Assembly: GCA_902542795.1 (NCBI GenBank)
Contig: CACBVP010000006.1
Location: forward strand, 1 to 35,142
DNA: 35,142 nucleotides
From: an uncultured Pelagibacteraceae bacterium
GTDB taxonomy: Bacteria; Pseudomonadota; Alphaproteobacteria; Pelagibacterales; Pelagibacteraceae
Reading direction: 5' to 3'
Shown: positions 18,328 through 31,341 of the stretch, one piece after another
Layout of the letters: the number at the start of each line of letters is the position of its first letter
Numbering within the stretch: position 1 is the stretch's first letter
The notes under the pieces: model-generated
Seen by the model: the letters and a program-made list of their open reading frames with translations, nothing else
The model's database searches: none
What the model was told of the DNA's origin: nothing
Made by a program: the position numbers and the translations under genes

Positions 18328-20103
18328 ATGACTGCATACAAAATTATTGATCACGAATATGACGTTGTTGTACTTGGAGCTGGAGGCTCAGGTTTGAGAG
18401 CAGCCGTAGGTTTATCCGAAGCAGGATTAAAAACTGCCTGTATCTCAAAAGTTTTTCCAACTAGAAGTCATACTTCGGCAGCGCAAGGAGGTATCTCTGC
18501 CGCTCTTGGAAATATGGGTGAAGATGATTGGAGATGGCACATGTATGATACCGTTAAAGGTTCAGACTGGTTAGGAGATCAAGATGCAATAGAATATTTA
18601 TGTAAAGAAGCACCAAGAGCAGTTGTAGAGCTTGAAAGATATGGGGTGCCATTTAGCAGAACAGATGATGGAAAAATATATCAGCGACCTTTTGGAGGAA
18701 TGACAAAAAATTATGGAAATGGGACGGCACAAAGAACTTGTGCAGCTGCTGACAGAACAGGTCATGCAATTCTTCACACTCTTTATGGCCAAGCATTGAA
18801 GCATAATACAGAATTTTTTATTGAATACTTTGCCTTAGATTTAATTATGAAAAACGGAGAGTGCAAAGGAGTGATTGCTTGGAATTTGACTGATGGAACA
18901 ATTCACAGATTCAGATCACATATAACTATTATAGCTACAGGCGGTTATGGAAAAGTTTATTATTCTGCAACATCAGCTCATACTTGCACAGGAGATGGAA
19001 ATGCGATGGTTTTAAGAGCAGGTTTGCCTTTACAGGATATGGAGTTTGTTCAGTTCCACCCAACTGGAATATATGGTGTTGGTTGCTTAATCACTGAAGG
19101 AGCAAGAGGTGAAGGTGGTTTTTTAGTTAATGGAAAAGGAGAGAGATTTATGGAACGATATGCTCCTAACGCAAAAGATTTAGCTTCAAGAGATGTAGTA
19201 AGTAGATCAATGGAAATGGAAATTAATGAAGGAAGAGGAGTCGGAAAAGAAAAAGATCACATAAATTTACACTTAGATCATTTAGATAAAGAAGTGTTAG
19301 AAGAAAGACTTCCAGGAATTACCGAAGCAGCAAAAACTTTTGCTAATGTTGATGTTAATAAAGAGCCTATACCAGTTGTGCCTACTGTGCATTACAATAT
19401 GGGAGGCATACCAACAAATTATAAAGCAGAAGTTTTAACATTAAACGGTTCAGAAAAAACTGTTCCAGGATTAATGGCAATTGGCGAAGCCGCATGTGTT
19501 TCAGTGCATGGTGCAAATAGACTTGGTTCTAACTCATTAATTGATCTTGTTGTATTTGGAAGAGCAGCTGCAAAAAGAGCAGCAGAACTAGTAAAACCTG
19601 GAATGCCACATGAAGAAGTTTCTAAATCAGAAACTGATAAGTGTGTAAATAGATTTGATAAAATTAGAAATTCCAATGGTTCTACAAAAACTTCAGAACT
19701 AAGATTAAAAATGCAAAAAACAATGCAATCAAAATGCGCAGTGTTTAGAACAGAAAAAACTTTAAAAGAAGGTGTTGATCAAATTAGAAAACCTTATGAA
19801 GGTCTTCAAGATATATCAGTTAAAGATAAGTCATTACTATTTAATACTGACCTAGTAGAAACTTTGGAATTTGATAATTTAATTAGACAAGCTTTAACTA
19901 CAATGGACTCTGCATATAATAGAAAAGAAAGCAGAGGGGCACATGCAAGAGAAGATTATAGTAAAAGAGACGATAAGAACTTTATGAAACACACTCTAGC
20001 TTGGCAAAGTGATAAAAAGGTAGAGATAAAATATAGAGATGTTCATTCTAGAACTTTAACTAACGACGTACAGTACTTCCCACCAAAGGAACGAGTTTAT
20101 TAA
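18328..20103 (+). CDS. sdhA: Succinate dehydrogenase flavoprotein subunit
   Basis: [92 protein letters not shown]. Confidence 0.98.
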   Translation: MTAYKIIDHEYDVVVLGAGGSGLRAAVGLSEAGLKTACISKVFPTRSHTSAAQGGISAALGNMGEDDWRWHMYDTVKGSDWLGDQDAIEYLCKEAPRAVVELERYGVPFSRTDDGKIYQRPFGGMTKNYGNGTAQRTCAAADRTGHAILHTLYGQALKHNTEFFIEYFALDLIMKNGECKGVIAWNLTDGTIHRFRSHITIIATGGYGKVYYSATSAHTCTGDGNAMVLRAGLPLQDMEFVQFHPTGIYGVGCLITEGARGEGGFLVNGKGERFMERYAPNAKDLASRDVVSRSMEMEINEGRGVGKEKDHINLHLDHLDKEVLEERLPGITEAAKTFANVDVNKEPIPVVPTVHYNMGGIPTNYKAEVLTLNGSEKTVPGLMAIGEAACVSVHGANRLGSNSLIDLVVFGRAAAKRAAELVKPGMPHEEVSKSETDKCVNRFDKIRNSNGSTKTSELRLKMQKTMQSKCAVFRTEKTLKEGVDQIRKPYEGLQDISVKDKSLLFNTDLVETLEFDNLIRQALTTMDSAYNRKESRGAHAREDYSKRDDKNFMKHTLAWQSDKKVEIKYRDVHSRTLTNDVQYFPPKERVY

Positions 20104-20105
20104 AA

Positions 20106-20882
20106 ATGGCTCAATTTAACCTACCTCAAAATTCAAAAATTGAAGTTGGTGAATATTACAAAGATAAAACAAATTCCAAAAATTTAAAAAAAATAAACGT
20201 TTACAGATGGGACCCATCTACAGGCAAAAATCCTAGAGTAGATACTTTTGAAGTGGACATGGATAACTGTGGTCCAAAAGTACTAGACATTTTATTTAAG
20301 ATTAAAAATGAAATAGATCCATCGCTAACTTTTAGAAGATCATGCGCACATGGGGTTTGTGGTTCATGTGCAATGAATATTGATGGTGTAAATACGCTTG
20401 CTTGTATTAAATCTCACACAGATGTTAATGGAGATTTAAATGTTTACCCTCTTCCACATTTAAAAGTAGTTAAAGATTTAATTGGTGATTTGACAACTCT
20501 TTATAAACAATATGAGTCAATTAAACCTTGGCTTCAAACACAACAAACAGGTGAAGAAAAAATTGAATTAAAACAATCTCAAAAAGATAGAGAAAAACTA
20601 GACGGATATTATGAGTGTATTCTTTGTGCTTGCTGTTCAACATCGTGCCCAAGTTATTGGTGGAATGGCGATAAGTATTTAGGTCCAGCTGTTCTATTGC
20701 AAGCTTATAGATGGATTAATGATAGTAGAGATGGAGATAAAAAAGAGAGGTTAAAAAAAGTAGCGGATGAGCTTAAATTATATAGGTGCCATACTATCAT
20801 GAATTGTACTAATTCTTGTCCAAAGGGATTAAATCCTGCAAAAGCAATTGGTTCTATTAAGAAAATGCTTGCAACAGGTTAA
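20106..20882 (+). CDS. sdhB: Succinate dehydrogenase iron-sulfur subunit
   Basis: [58 protein letters not shown]. Confidence 0.98.
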   Translation: MAQFNLPQNSKIEVGEYYKDKTNSKNLKKINVYRWDPSTGKNPRVDTFEVDMDNCGPKVLDILFKIKNEIDPSLTFRRSCAHGVCGSCAMNIDGVNTLACIKSHTDVNGDLNVYPLPHLKVVKDLIGDLTTLYKQYESIKPWLQTQQTGEEKIELKQSQKDREKLDGYYECILCACCSTSCPSYWWNGDKYLGPAVLLQAYRWINDSRDGDKKERLKKVADELKLYRCHTIMNCTNSCPKGLNPAKAIGSIKKMLATG

Positions 20883-20905
20883 ATCCTTATTTATTCAATA
20901 TCATC

Positions 20906-22399
20906 ATGAAAACGATTAATCACTTTGTAAACGGTAAATCTTTTACTGGTAATTCAAAAAAAGTAGGAAAAGTATTCAATCCAGCCACTGGAGAACAAAG
21001 TGCAGAAGTAAGATTAGCCAGCACCAAAGATGTTAATGAAGCAATTGCCAATGCAAAAATTGCTTTTGAGTCTTGGTCAAACAAACCTCCACTTCAGAGA
21101 GCTCGAATAATGTTTAAGTTCAAAGAATTAATAGAAAAAAACTCTGATGAACTTACAAAAATTATCGTTTCAGAGCACGGCAAAGTTTATGAAGATGCAA
21201 AAGGATCTTTAACAAGAGGTTTAGAAGTTGTTGAGTATGCTTGTGGAATCCCGCAAATGCTTAAAGGTGAGTTCACTGAAAACGTAGGAACCAATGTAGA
21301 TAGTTGGTCTATTAGACAACCGTTAGGTGTTTGTGCTGGTATCACACCTTTTAATTTTCCTGCAATGGTACCAATGTGGATGTTCCCTATGGCAATAGCA
21401 TGTGGAAATACATTTGTATTAAAACCGTCAGAAAAAGACCCATCTTGCTCCATAAGATTAGCAGAACTTTTAAAAGAAGCAGGTCTACCTGACGGAGTTT
21501 TTAATGTAGTGAATGGAGATAAAGAAGCTGTTGATGCTTTAATTGATAGTAAAGATGTTGCAGCTATGAGCTTTGTCGGTTCAACACCAATCGCAAAATA
21601 TATTTATGAAAATTGTGCTAAAAATGAAAAAAGAGTTCAAGCATTAGGCGGAGCTAAAAATCACTGTGTTGTTATGCCAGACTGTGATTTAGATCAAGCA
21701 GTTAACGGTTTAATGGGTGCTGCTTATGGCTCTGCAGGTGAAAGATGTATGGCACAGTCAGTAGCAGTAGCTGTTGGAGGAATTGGAGATAAGTTAGTGT
21801 CTTCTTTAGCAAAAAAAGTTGAAGCATTAAAAGTTGGCCCTGGTATGGATAAACAATCTGAAATGGGACCCTTAGTTACTAAAGAACATCTAGAAAAAGT
21901 AAAAGGGTATGTTGATATTGGAGAAAAAGAAGGAGCTAAACTAGTTGTCGATGGAAGAGATTTTAAAATCCAAGGATATGAAAAGGGATATTATATTGGA
22001 GGATGTTTGTTCGATCATGTTACGAAAGATATGAGAATTTATAAAGAGGAGATATTTGGTCCAGTTTTATCTGTAGTTAGAGCTAAAGATTTCGATGAAG
22101 CTTTACAATTAGTAAACGACCACGAGTTTGGTAATGGAGTAAGCATATTTACTAGAGACGGTGACTCAGGAAGAACTTTCTCTAATAAAGCTAAAATAGG
22201 TATGGTTGGAATTAATATTCCAATACCAGTTCCTATGGCGTTTCATAGTTTTGGTGGTTGGAAAAGGTCACTATTTGGAGATCAGCATATGCACGGTCCT
22301 GAAGGAGTAAGATTCTATACTAAATTAAAAACAATTACATCAAGGTGGCCATCAGGTCTTAGATCTGACCCGGAATTTGTTATGCCAACCATGAAATAA
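20906..22399 (+). CDS. mmsA: Methylmalonate-semialdehyde dehydrogenase (CoA-acylating)
   Basis: ALDH fold with RQPLGVCAGITPFNFPAMVPMWMFPMAIACGNTFVLKPSEKDPS, ALGGAKNHCVVMPD, GSAGERCMAQSVAV (MmsA-type). Confidence 0.92.
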   Translation: MKTINHFVNGKSFTGNSKKVGKVFNPATGEQSAEVRLASTKDVNEAIANAKIAFESWSNKPPLQRARIMFKFKELIEKNSDELTKIIVSEHGKVYEDAKGSLTRGLEVVEYACGIPQMLKGEFTENVGTNVDSWSIRQPLGVCAGITPFNFPAMVPMWMFPMAIACGNTFVLKPSEKDPSCSIRLAELLKEAGLPDGVFNVVNGDKEAVDALIDSKDVAAMSFVGSTPIAKYIYENCAKNEKRVQALGGAKNHCVVMPDCDLDQAVNGLMGAAYGSAGERCMAQSVAVAVGGIGDKLVSSLAKKVEALKVGPGMDKQSEMGPLVTKEHLEKVKGYVDIGEKEGAKLVVDGRDFKIQGYEKGYYIGGCLFDHVTKDMRIYKEEIFGPVLSVVRAKDFDEALQLVNDHEFGNGVSIFTRDGDSGRTFSNKAKIGMVGINIPIPVPMAFHSFGGWKRSLFGDQHMHGPEGVRFYTKLKTITSRWPSGLRSDPEFVMPTMK

Positions 22400-22412
22400 T
22401 TAAAAGGAGACT

Positions 22413-23372
22413 ATGAGAAAAAAAATAACTTTAATCGGAGCAGGTCAAATTGGTGGAACCTTAGCGCATTTAATTGCATTAAAAGAATTAGCAGATGTAG
22501 TTTTATTTGATGTAGCGGCTGGTATTGCAAAAGGTAAAGCACTCGATATAGCTCAATCATCACCAGTAAATGGGTTTAATGTAAATCTTTCAGGCACGGA
22601 TAATTATGAAGATACGAAAAATTCTGATGTGATAATCATCACAGCTGGTGTACCAAGGAAACCAGGTATGACCAGAGATGACTTGCTTGGTATCAACCTT
22701 AAGATCATAAAACAAGTAGCTGAAGGAATTAAAAAAACATCACCTAATGCATTCGTTATATGTATAACTAATCCTTTAGATGTTATTGTAATGGCTCTAC
22801 AAAAATATTCAGGATTACCTAAAAATAAAGTGGTAGGCATGGCAGGAATTTTAGATTCTTCTAGATTTATTTATTTTCTCTCTCAAGAATTGAATGTTCC
22901 AGTCCAAAAAATTAAATCATTTGTATTGGGAGGGCATGGTGATAGCATGGTCGCAATGCTTGGATCAACATTTATTGAAGGAAAAAAAATTTATGATTTA
23001 GTAAAAGAAGGAAGAATATCACAAGAAAAATTAGACCAAATAGTTGATAGAACAAAAAAAGGCGGAGCAGAAATAGTTAAATATTTGGAAAAAGGTTCAG
23101 CTTTTTATGCACCAGCTGCGTCAGGAGTAGAAATGGCTGAAAGCTATTTAAAAGATCAAAAAAAACAACTTCCATGTGCGGTGTATTTAAATGGTGAATA
23201 TAATACGAAAGAAATCTACGCTGGAGTGCCGGTTATTATTGGATCTGGCGGAGTTGAAAAGATTGTAGAAATAGAACTTTCAGCACCTGAAAAAGAAAAT
23301 TTTGAGAAATCAATAGAAGCAGTTAAAGATTTGTTTAATGCAGCAAAAAAAATAGATAAGTCATTGTCTTAA
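22413..23372 (+). CDS. mdh: Malate dehydrogenase
   Basis: [67 protein letters not shown]. Confidence 0.96.
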   Translation: MRKKITLIGAGQIGGTLAHLIALKELADVVLFDVAAGIAKGKALDIAQSSPVNGFNVNLSGTDNYEDTKNSDVIIITAGVPRKPGMTRDDLLGINLKIIKQVAEGIKKTSPNAFVICITNPLDVIVMALQKYSGLPKNKVVGMAGILDSSRFIYFLSQELNVPVQKIKSFVLGGHGDSMVAMLGSTFIEGKKIYDLVKEGRISQEKLDQIVDRTKKGGAEIVKYLEKGSAFYAPAASGVEMAESYLKDQKKQLPCAVYLNGEYNTKEIYAGVPVIIGSGGVEKIVEIELSAPEKENFEKSIEAVKDLFNAAKKIDKSLS

Positions 23373-23405
23373 TTGGTAATAATTCTGTATAAATAGTTTA
23401 AAATA

Positions 23406-24995
23406 ATGTCACTTATGAAATTATTTTCATGGCATGGAACTTGTTCCTTTTTAATTTTTATATTCGGAGTTCTTATTTGTCATTATACGGGTAATAGAGG
23501 AATATTTCCTATAGACAGTTTTAGCCATTATGATTCAGGATATAGAATACTTAATGGAGAACATCCTTTTAGAGATTATTGGATTGTATCAGGTTTTTTT
23601 ATTGATTACGTTCAAAGTATTATTTTCTATCTTTTCGGAACAAATTGGCAAGTCTATCTCCTCAACGCTTCAATTTTGAATGGTCTAACAGCCTTACTGG
23701 TCTATAAACTTTTTAAAAAATTAGGATTAGATTTTAAATTAAGTTTTTTTTACGCAATATGTTTTGCGATTTTAGCCTACCCATCTAGCGGAACACCATT
23801 TGTTGATCATCACTCTACTTTATTGTCTTTAGTTGCTATAATTTTTTTAATTTTAGCATTAGAAAAAAATAATATTTTATATTGGTCATTAATACCAATT
23901 TTTCTTTTTTTTGCTTTTTTAAGTAAACAAGTTCCAGCTGCATATATTTTATTGGTAGTTATAGTGTTAATTGTAATACATTTTTTACATCAAAATAAAA
24001 AAGATATAATTAAAATTTTAATTATACTTTTTCTAACATCAATTTTTCTAGTTATTTCATTAATAGTTTTCTTTAAATTTTTAGATGTAAATCTAGATTC
24101 TTTTTTTACACAATATCTTTTTTATCCAAACACAATAGGTGAAGGAAGATATAAAAATATTAGTTATGACTTTAAAAATGTTTTTTTGAACTTCAAATTT
24201 ATTTATATAGCTCTAATTTTTTTAGCTTTTATTACATTTAAAATTTTAAAGAATAAAAATAAGCATTTTTTTAAAAGTTTATATTTTAAAATTTTTTTGA
24301 TTAATATTCTTCTGTTTTTGTCTTTAGCTCAACATGTTATATTTACAAAAAACCAAATCTTTATATTCTTTTTGATACCTTTGGTGTCAGGATTTGCGCA
24401 TAATGGATTAAATAATTTAAACTTGAATTATAAAAAAATTTTTAGTTTTGTTTTAATTTTTTTAACTTTAGCAACAACTCTAAAATATCATAACAGATTT
24501 AATGTTGACAGAAAGTTTCACGAGTTAAACAACGTGTTATTTTCTGAAGCAATTGAAGCTAAAGAATTAAATAAACAATTTACAGGTTTAAAATGGATAA
24601 CTCCCGATTTTAAAAATAATAGAAATATAAAGTCTGAAATTAATTTTTTAAAAAAATTTCAAGAAATACTTCTAATCGATAAAACTAATAAAATTGTTTT
24701 AACCAATTTTTCTTTTTTTTCAGTAATTACTAATAGTAATGTTAGTGGTTATTCTAGATGGTATCCAGGAGACAATTCAGCATTTCCTACAAAAGAAAAT
24801 AAATTTTTCATAGATTATAAAAATTTAATAGTTTCAATAATTAAAAAAAAAAAGATACAAACTATTTATATTTTACCTGATGTTGGAGAAAAAAACTTAG
24901 TAGATTATGTAGATCCAAAATGTTTCAGCAGACAAGAACTTGAGTCACAAATTATAAAATATGAAATAAATAATAAATGTGGTGATTTATTTTAA
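23406..24995 (+). CDS. Multi-pass membrane protein, GT-C glycosyltransferase-like
   Basis: 529 aa, many TM segments; N-terminal loop PIDSFSHYDSGYRILNGEHPFRDYW resembles the acidic first loop of GT-C/PMT-type enzymes; soluble C-terminus. Confidence 0.6.
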   Translation: MSLMKLFSWHGTCSFLIFIFGVLICHYTGNRGIFPIDSFSHYDSGYRILNGEHPFRDYWIVSGFFIDYVQSIIFYLFGTNWQVYLLNASILNGLTALLVYKLFKKLGLDFKLSFFYAICFAILAYPSSGTPFVDHHSTLLSLVAIIFLILALEKNNILYWSLIPIFLFFAFLSKQVPAAYILLVVIVLIVIHFLHQNKKDIIKILIILFLTSIFLVISLIVFFKFLDVNLDSFFTQYLFYPNTIGEGRYKNISYDFKNVFLNFKFIYIALIFLAFITFKILKNKNKHFFKSLYFKIFLINILLFLSLAQHVIFTKNQIFIFFLIPLVSGFAHNGLNNLNLNYKKIFSFVLIFLTLATTLKYHNRFNVDRKFHELNNVLFSEAIEAKELNKQFTGLKWITPDFKNNRNIKSEINFLKKFQEILLIDKTNKIVLTNFSFFSVITNSNVSGYSRWYPGDNSAFPTKENKFFIDYKNLIVSIIKKKKIQTIYILPDVGEKNLVDYVDPKCFSRQELESQIIKYEINNKCGDLF

Positions 24996-25034
24996 TGGAA
25001 AAAAATTCCAAAAAATATATAACATTTAAAATTA

Positions 25035-26198
25035 ATGAATATCCACGAACATCAAGCTAAAGAGGTTCTTAGAGAATATGGTGCTCCAGTATCAAAAGGG
25101 GTAGTTGTATTTTCTTTAGACAAAATAAAAGAGGAAGTTAAAAAATTATCTAGCAAAGAATTTGTTCTTAAGGCACAGATCCATGCTGGTGGAAGAGGAA
25201 AAGCTGGAGGTGTCAAGTTAGTCAAAAATTTAGATGATCTAGAAAGAGAAGCAGAGATTATGATGGGAAAAGTGTTGATAACTCATCAAACAGGACTGGA
25301 TGGCAAAGAAGTTAAAAGATTGTACATCGAAGAGGCATCTGACATTTCAAAAGAATTTTACTTATCTTGTTTAGTTGATCGAGAGTCATCAAAGATTGCA
25401 TTTATAAGTAGCACCGAAGGAGGAATGGATATTGAAAAAGTTGCAAAAGAAACACCAGATAAAATTATTACAAATAAAATAGATTTAAAAAAAACAGGTC
25501 CTTCAACAGAAGAAATCAGTAATATAATTTCAGTTTTTAATTTTAATGAAGAACAAAAAAAATCTGCAGAAAATTTAATAAAATCGCTTTACAAGATAAT
25601 AATTGAAAAAGACGCAAGCTTAATAGAAATTAATCCTTTAATTATTACGAAAGATAATAACTTGCTTTGTTTAGATGCTAAAATGAATTTTGATGATAAC
25701 GCAATCTTTAGACGACCAGAAATTCTTAAATTAAGAGATCTAAATGAGGAAGATCCAGCTGAAATAGAAGCTAGTAAATATGATTTAGCGTACATAAAGT
25801 TGAATGGATCAATAGGATGCATGGTTAATGGAGCAGGGTTGGCAATGGCTACAATGGATATAATTAAGCTTTATGGAGAAGAACCAGCTAACTTTTTAGA
25901 CGTTGGAGGTGGAGCTTCTAAAGAAAAGGTATCAGCAGCTTTTAAACTAATTCTATCAGACAAAAATGTTAAAGGAATATTGATAAATATTTTTGGGGGC
26001 ATCATGAGATGTGACGTGCTCGCACAAGGTGTGGTTGATGCCGCAAAAGAAATAAATTTATCTGTTCCATTAGTAGTTAGGTTAGCTGGTACTAATTTTA
26101 AAGAAGGTAAAGAAATACTAGATAAGTCAAATTTAAAAATCTTATCAGCTTCAGATTTAAATGATGCGGCTAAAAAAATAGTTGAAGCAATAAAATAA
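25035..26198 (+). CDS. sucC: Succinyl-CoA synthetase beta subunit
   Basis: [67 protein letters not shown]. Confidence 0.98.
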   Translation: MNIHEHQAKEVLREYGAPVSKGVVVFSLDKIKEEVKKLSSKEFVLKAQIHAGGRGKAGGVKLVKNLDDLEREAEIMMGKVLITHQTGLDGKEVKRLYIEEASDISKEFYLSCLVDRESSKIAFISSTEGGMDIEKVAKETPDKIITNKIDLKKTGPSTEEISNIISVFNFNEEQKKSAENLIKSLYKIIIEKDASLIEINPLIITKDNNLLCLDAKMNFDDNAIFRRPEILKLRDLNEEDPAEIEASKYDLAYIKLNGSIGCMVNGAGLAMATMDIIKLYGEEPANFLDVGGGASKEKVSAAFKLILSDKNVKGILINIFGGIMRCDVLAQGVVDAAKEINLSVPLVVRLAGTNFKEGKEILDKSNLKILSASDLNDAAKKIVEAIK

Positions 26199-26199
26199 A

Positions 26200-27075
26200 A
26201 TGTCAGTTTTAGTTGATAAAAATACAAAAGTAATTTGTCAAGGATTTACAGGAACACATGGAACATTTCACTCTGAACAGGCTTTAAATTATGGAACTAA
26301 ACTAGTTGGAGGAGTTACACCGAAAAAAGGAGGACAAAAACATCTTGGTTTACCAGTATTTAATACTGTTCAAGAAGCAAAGGACATATCATCAGCTAAT
26401 GCTACAATGATATACGTCCCACCTAAATTTGCTGGTGCAGCAATAATAGAAGCAATTGAAGCTAAGATAGAATTGATAGTTTGTATTACAGAAGGGATAC
26501 CGGTCTTAGATATGCTAAAAGTAAAACAGGTTTTAAATAAAAGTTCATCGAGATTAATTGGGCCAAACTGTCCTGGAATTATTACTCCTGATGAATGTAA
26601 AATTGGGATAATGCCAGGCAATATTCATAAAAAAGGATCTGTAGGTATAGTTTCTAGGTCGGGCACCCTTACATATGAAGCTGTGGCTCAAACCTCAGCA
26701 AACGGCATGGGCCAGTCAACTTGTATAGGCATTGGTGGAGATCCGATAAATGGAACAAACTTTATAGACTGCTTAGAACTTTTCCTTAAAGATGATGATA
26801 CAAAATCTATTGTTATGATTGGTGAAATAGGAGGATCGGCAGAGGAAGAAGCGGCGGAATTTCTAAAAAAAGAGAAAATTAAAAAACCCATGGTTGGTTT
26901 TATTGCTGGTTTAACAGCTCCGCCCGGAAGAAGAATGGGACACGCAGGTGCAATTATCTCTGGAGGCAAAGGAGGAGCAGAAGATAAGATCGAGACAATG
27001 AAATCTGCTGGTATTACTATCTCTAAATCACCTGCTGATATTGGCAAAACACTTTATAAAAAACTTAATGGTTGA
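26200..27075 (+). CDS. sucD: Succinyl-CoA synthetase alpha subunit
   Basis: [76 protein letters not shown]. Confidence 0.98.
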   Translation: MSVLVDKNTKVICQGFTGTHGTFHSEQALNYGTKLVGGVTPKKGGQKHLGLPVFNTVQEAKDISSANATMIYVPPKFAGAAIIEAIEAKIELIVCITEGIPVLDMLKVKQVLNKSSSRLIGPNCPGIITPDECKIGIMPGNIHKKGSVGIVSRSGTLTYEAVAQTSANGMGQSTCIGIGGDPINGTNFIDCLELFLKDDDTKSIVMIGEIGGSAEEEAAEFLKKEKIKKPMVGFIAGLTAPPGRRMGHAGAIISGGKGGAEDKIETMKSAGITISKSPADIGKTLYKKLNG

Positions 27076-27107
27076 TTTTTTATAGTTTGTGTTAAAATAA
27101 ATTTTTA

Positions 27108-30002
27108 ATGTCTTCTTCAAACGACAATACAGTTTATAAAAAAACTTCATTCCTTGCAGGAATGAATTCAGAATTTATTAATGAGTTTTATACTGATTAT
27201 ATTTCTGATCCAAAATCATTACCTGAAAGCTGGAAAATTTTTTTTGATGGGCTAAGTGATGATGAGAAACTTGTTTTCAATGATCTAAGAGGGCCAACCT
27301 GGTCACCAGAAAAAAAGTATAAAAAACTTAAAGAAGTCTTAGACAATAAAAAAGAATTAGTAGAAGAAAACATCAATATAAATTCAAAATCTGCTAAACA
27401 GGCATCAAAAGACTCTGTCAGAGCAATTATGTTAATTAGAGCCTTTAGAATAAGAGGCCATTTAATTGCAAATTTAGATCCACTTTCAATACAAAAAAAA
27501 GAAGAGCACCCTGAACTTAGACCAGAAACATATGGTTTTACAAAAAGTGATTACAAAAGAAAAATTTTTTTAGATGGTGTTTTAGGACTTCAGTATGCCG
27601 ACTTAAATCAAATTTTAGATATTTTAAAAAGGACATATTGCTCTACCATTGGGTATGAATTTATGCACATGGGTGACCCAGATGAAAAAGCATGGATAAG
27701 AGATAGAATAGAAGGACCAGAAAAAGATATTACCTTTACAGAAAATGGAAAAAAAGCAATTTTGAACAAAATTATTCAGGCTGAGGGATTTGAAAAATAT
27801 TTACATGTTAAATTTGTTGGCACAAAAAGATTTGGATTAGATGGAGGCGAAGCTCTTATACCTGCTCTAGAGCAGATAATTAAAAGAGGAGGAAATCTTG
27901 GAGCGAAAGAAATTAAAATTGGAATGCCTCACAGAGGGAGATTAAATGTATTAGCAAATGTAATGGGGAAATCTTACAGAGCTATATTTAGTGAATTTTT
28001 TGGAAAAACAGTTACCTCAAAAAAAGATTTTGAGGGAGATGTAAAATATCATTTAGGAGCGTCCTCAAACCGTGACTTTGATGGAAATAATGTTCATATC
28101 AGCTTAACAGATAATCCGTCTCACTTAGAAGCTGTTAATCCAGTAGTACTAGGCCAAGTAAGAGCAAAACAATTTTTTCATAAAGATAAAGAAAGAAAAA
28201 AAGTTATTCCAGTTTTAATGCATGGTGATGCTGCATTTGCTGGGCAAGGTATAGTTGCGGAATGTTTTGCGATGTCTGGATTACCAGGTCATAATATCGG
28301 AGGAACAATTCACATAATTGTAAATAATCAGATTGGATTTACTACAGCACCAAGATTTGCAAGATCCTCACCATATCCATCTGATGTCGCAAAAATTGCA
28401 CAAGCTCCAATTTTTCATGTTAATGGAGATGATCCAGAAGCAGTGGTCCACTGTGCTAAGGTTGCAACCGAGTACAGACAAAAATTTAACAGAGATGTTG
28501 TGATAGATATGGTTTGTTATAGAAGATTTGGACACAATGAGGGAGACGAACCATCATTTACACAGCCACTAATGTATAAAAAAATTAAGTCACATCCGTC
28601 CACACTTACTTTATATGGTCAAAAATTAAGTAACGAAGGACTTACTTCAGAGAATGAATTGCAAAAAAATAAAACTAATTTTAAAAAATGGTTAGAAACT
28701 GAGTTTGAACAATCTAAAACTTACAAATCAGATTTAAAATGGTTTGATGGTGTATGGTCAAGATTTAAGCCAGGTTTAGGCAAAGACAAAAGAGGAGCAA
28801 GTGGAGTTGATGCTAGTTTATTGAAAGCTGTTGGAAAAAAAATTTCTACAATACCTACAGGGTTTACTGTTCATAAAACATTAAAAAAAATATTTGATTT
28901 GAGAAATCAATCAATTGAAAAAGAAAGCGGTATAGATTGGGCTACAGCTGAAAGCCTTGCATTTGGCACGCTATTAGCCGAGGGCTTTTCAGTAAGATTG
29001 TCAGGGCAAGACTCAGGAAGAGGTACTTTTAGTCAAAGACATGCTGTACTTAGAAATCAAGACAATCATCAAAGATATATACCGTTGAATAATATTAAGG
29101 CCGGACAAAAGAATTTTGAGGTAATAGATACCTTGCTTTCTGAATTTGCAGTATTGGGTTTTGAGTTTGGATACTCACTCTCTGAACCTGAAACTTTAGT
29201 TTTATGGGAAGCCCAATTTGGAGATTTTGCAAATGGAGCGCAGATAATTATAGATCAATTTATTTCTTCGGGTGAATCAAAATGGGGAAGAGCTAGTGGT
29301 TTAGTAATGCTTCTACCACATGGTTATGAAGGACAAGGACCCGAGCATTCTTCCGCAAGGTTAGAAAGATTCTTACAGTTGTGTGCTGGCGAAAATATGC
29401 AAGTTGTAAATTGTACTACACCAGCAAACTATTTTCATGTTTTAAGACGCCAAATGCACAGAGAATTTAGAAAACCATTAATAGTAATGACACCAAAATC
29501 TTTACTAAGACATAAGAGATGTATTTCAAATTTATCAGATTTTTCAAAAAAAAGTACCTTCCATAGAGTTTTAGAAGACGATGCTTATTCAAAGGTAAAT
29601 AATTTATTAGAGCTTAAAAAAAAGGACGAAAAAATTAAAAAAGTGGTGATGTGTTCAGGAAAAATTTACTATGATTTACTTGAAGCAAGAGAAAAAATAA
29701 AAAATGATAAAGTTACTTTTGTTAGATTAGAGCAATTGTATCCTTTCCCTGCTAAAACCTTAGCCAATATCTTAAAAAGATATAATAAAGCAAAATTTAT
29801 TTGGTGTCAGGAAGAACCAAAAAATATGGGTGCTTGGAACACAGTAAGAAATTATATAGATAGGACTTTGGAAATGATTGATTTTGGCGATAAATCAGTA
29901 AAATACGTAGGAAGAGACGCTTCTTCTTCTACAGCGACAGGAAATCTTAATAAACATCTTGCACAACAAAAAGAAATATTAGAAAAGATATTAAAAGACT
30001 GA
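27108..30002 (+). CDS. sucA: 2-oxoglutarate dehydrogenase E1 component
   Basis: 964 aa; [77 protein letters not shown]. Confidence 0.98.
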   Translation: MSSSNDNTVYKKTSFLAGMNSEFINEFYTDYISDPKSLPESWKIFFDGLSDDEKLVFNDLRGPTWSPEKKYKKLKEVLDNKKELVEENININSKSAKQASKDSVRAIMLIRAFRIRGHLIANLDPLSIQKKEEHPELRPETYGFTKSDYKRKIFLDGVLGLQYADLNQILDILKRTYCSTIGYEFMHMGDPDEKAWIRDRIEGPEKDITFTENGKKAILNKIIQAEGFEKYLHVKFVGTKRFGLDGGEALIPALEQIIKRGGNLGAKEIKIGMPHRGRLNVLANVMGKSYRAIFSEFFGKTVTSKKDFEGDVKYHLGASSNRDFDGNNVHISLTDNPSHLEAVNPVVLGQVRAKQFFHKDKERKKVIPVLMHGDAAFAGQGIVAECFAMSGLPGHNIGGTIHIIVNNQIGFTTAPRFARSSPYPSDVAKIAQAPIFHVNGDDPEAVVHCAKVATEYRQKFNRDVVIDMVCYRRFGHNEGDEPSFTQPLMYKKIKSHPSTLTLYGQKLSNEGLTSENELQKNKTNFKKWLETEFEQSKTYKSDLKWFDGVWSRFKPGLGKDKRGASGVDASLLKAVGKKISTIPTGFTVHKTLKKIFDLRNQSIEKESGIDWATAESLAFGTLLAEGFSVRLSGQDSGRGTFSQRHAVLRNQDNHQRYIPLNNIKAGQKNFEVIDTLLSEFAVLGFEFGYSLSEPETLVLWEAQFGDFANGAQIIIDQFISSGESKWGRASGLVMLLPHGYEGQGPEHSSARLERFLQLCAGENMQVVNCTTPANYFHVLRRQMHREFRKPLIVMTPKSLLRHKRCISNLSDFSKKSTFHRVLEDDAYSKVNNLLELKKKDEKIKKVVMCSGKIYYDLLEAREKIKNDKVTFVRLEQLYPFPAKTLANILKRYNKAKFIWCQEEPKNMGAWNTVRNYIDRTLEMIDFGDKSVKYVGRDASSSTATGNLNKHLAQQKEILEKILKD

Positions 30003-31339
30003 TGGCAGAAAAAATAACAGTTCCTACTCTTGGTGAGTCAGTTACCGAAGCAACAGTATCTAAATGGCTTAAAGCTCAAGGAGAGAAAGTTGTAGCTGAC
30101 GAACCTATTGTTGAACTCGAAACAGATAAAGTTAATGTTGAAGTGCCAGCGCCTAGCAATGGAGTATTAAGTAATATTGCAGTAAAAGAGGGCGAAACCG
30201 TAAATGTTGGATCTCTCCTTGGAACAATAAATGGAGGTACAAATACTCAACCAGAAGTAAAAGAAGTAAAAAATTACAGCCCTCCTCCTAAACAAGAAAA
30301 AGAAATTAAAAAAGAGGTTAAACCAATTATAGAGGAAGTAAAAAAAACACCTCCAATAAAAAAACCAGCACCAGTTAAAAAAATTGAAGAATTACAAACT
30401 ACTAAGGAAGAAGAACCTTTGATACTTGATCAAGTTCACGAGGAGGTTCCAGTTAGTAAAAATATTTCTCAAAAACTACAAGAAACAAGAGTAGCCCCTG
30501 CTGCAAGAAAAATGGCTGCCGAGTCAAATATAGATTTATCTAAGATTCAAGGCACAGGAAGAAATGGAACAATTTTAAAAGAAGACATCATGAGTTTAAT
30601 GGGCTCCAAACCCTCTCCTTCAGAAAGAAAAATTAAATACGGTCCTGAAGAAAGAATTAAAATGACAAGGTTGAGACAAACAATTGCAAAAAGATTAAAG
30701 GAAGCTCAAGAAAATGCAGCAATGCTAACTACATTTAATGAAGTTGATATGAGCGAAGTTATTTCGATGAGAAATCAATATAAAGATGAATTTTTAAATA
30801 AATACGGAGTAAAACTAGGATTCATGTCTTTCTTTGTCAAAGCATGTGTAATTGGTTTAAAAAATTTTCCTGCGATAAATGCTGAAATACAAGGCGATGA
30901 AATAGTTTACAAAAATTATTATAACATAAGTATAGCTGTGGGAACTGATAGAGGTTTAGTAGTTCCTGTTTTAAGGGAGACTGATGAGATGTCTTTTGCA
31001 GATATTGAAAAAAATATTGGTGATCTTGGCCAAAAAGCTAGAGATGGAAAAATTACTATAGAAGACTTACAAGGTGGAACTTTTACCATCACTAATGGAG
31101 GAATATATGGTTCCATGTTATCTACTCCAATTTTAAATCCACCTCAATCTGCAGTTCTTGGAATGCATAATATTGTACAAAGACCTGTTGTAGTTGATGG
31201 AAATGTTGAACCTAGACCAGTAATGTATTTAGCATTATCTTATGATCATAGAATTATTGATGGCAAAGAAGCAGTTTCATTTTTGAAAATTGTAAAAGAG
31301 TCTTTAGAAAAACCTCAAAGACTTTTTCTTAATATATAA
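30002..31339 (+). CDS. sucB: Dihydrolipoamide succinyltransferase (2-OGDH E2)
   Basis: Lipoyl domain [16 protein letters not shown]3-binding domain [16 protein letters not shown]; catalytic [16 protein letters not shown]. Confidence 0.97.
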   Translation: MAEKITVPTLGESVTEATVSKWLKAQGEKVVADEPIVELETDKVNVEVPAPSNGVLSNIAVKEGETVNVGSLLGTINGGTNTQPEVKEVKNYSPPPKQEKEIKKEVKPIIEEVKKTPPIKKPAPVKKIEELQTTKEEEPLILDQVHEEVPVSKNISQKLQETRVAPAARKMAAESNIDLSKIQGTGRNGTILKEDIMSLMGSKPSPSERKIKYGPEERIKMTRLRQTIAKRLKEAQENAAMLTTFNEVDMSEVISMRNQYKDEFLNKYGVKLGFMSFFVKACVIGLKNFPAINAEIQGDEIVYKNYYNISIAVGTDRGLVVPVLRETDEMSFADIEKNIGDLGQKARDGKITIEDLQGGTFTITNGGIYGSMLSTPILNPPQSAVLGMHNIVQRPVVVDGNVEPRPVMYLALSYDHRIIDGKEAVSFLKIVKESLEKPQRLFLNI

Positions 31340-31341
31340 TT

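Noticed and set aside
24996-25010. Hairpin TGGAA-AAAAA-TTCCA before sucC as a terminator
   Set aside because: Only 5 AT-rich bp and no following U-tract on the coding strand.
27072-27098. Promoter upstream of sucA (TTGATT, TAAAAT)
   Set aside because: 15-nt spacing and AT-rich background make this indistinguishable from chance.
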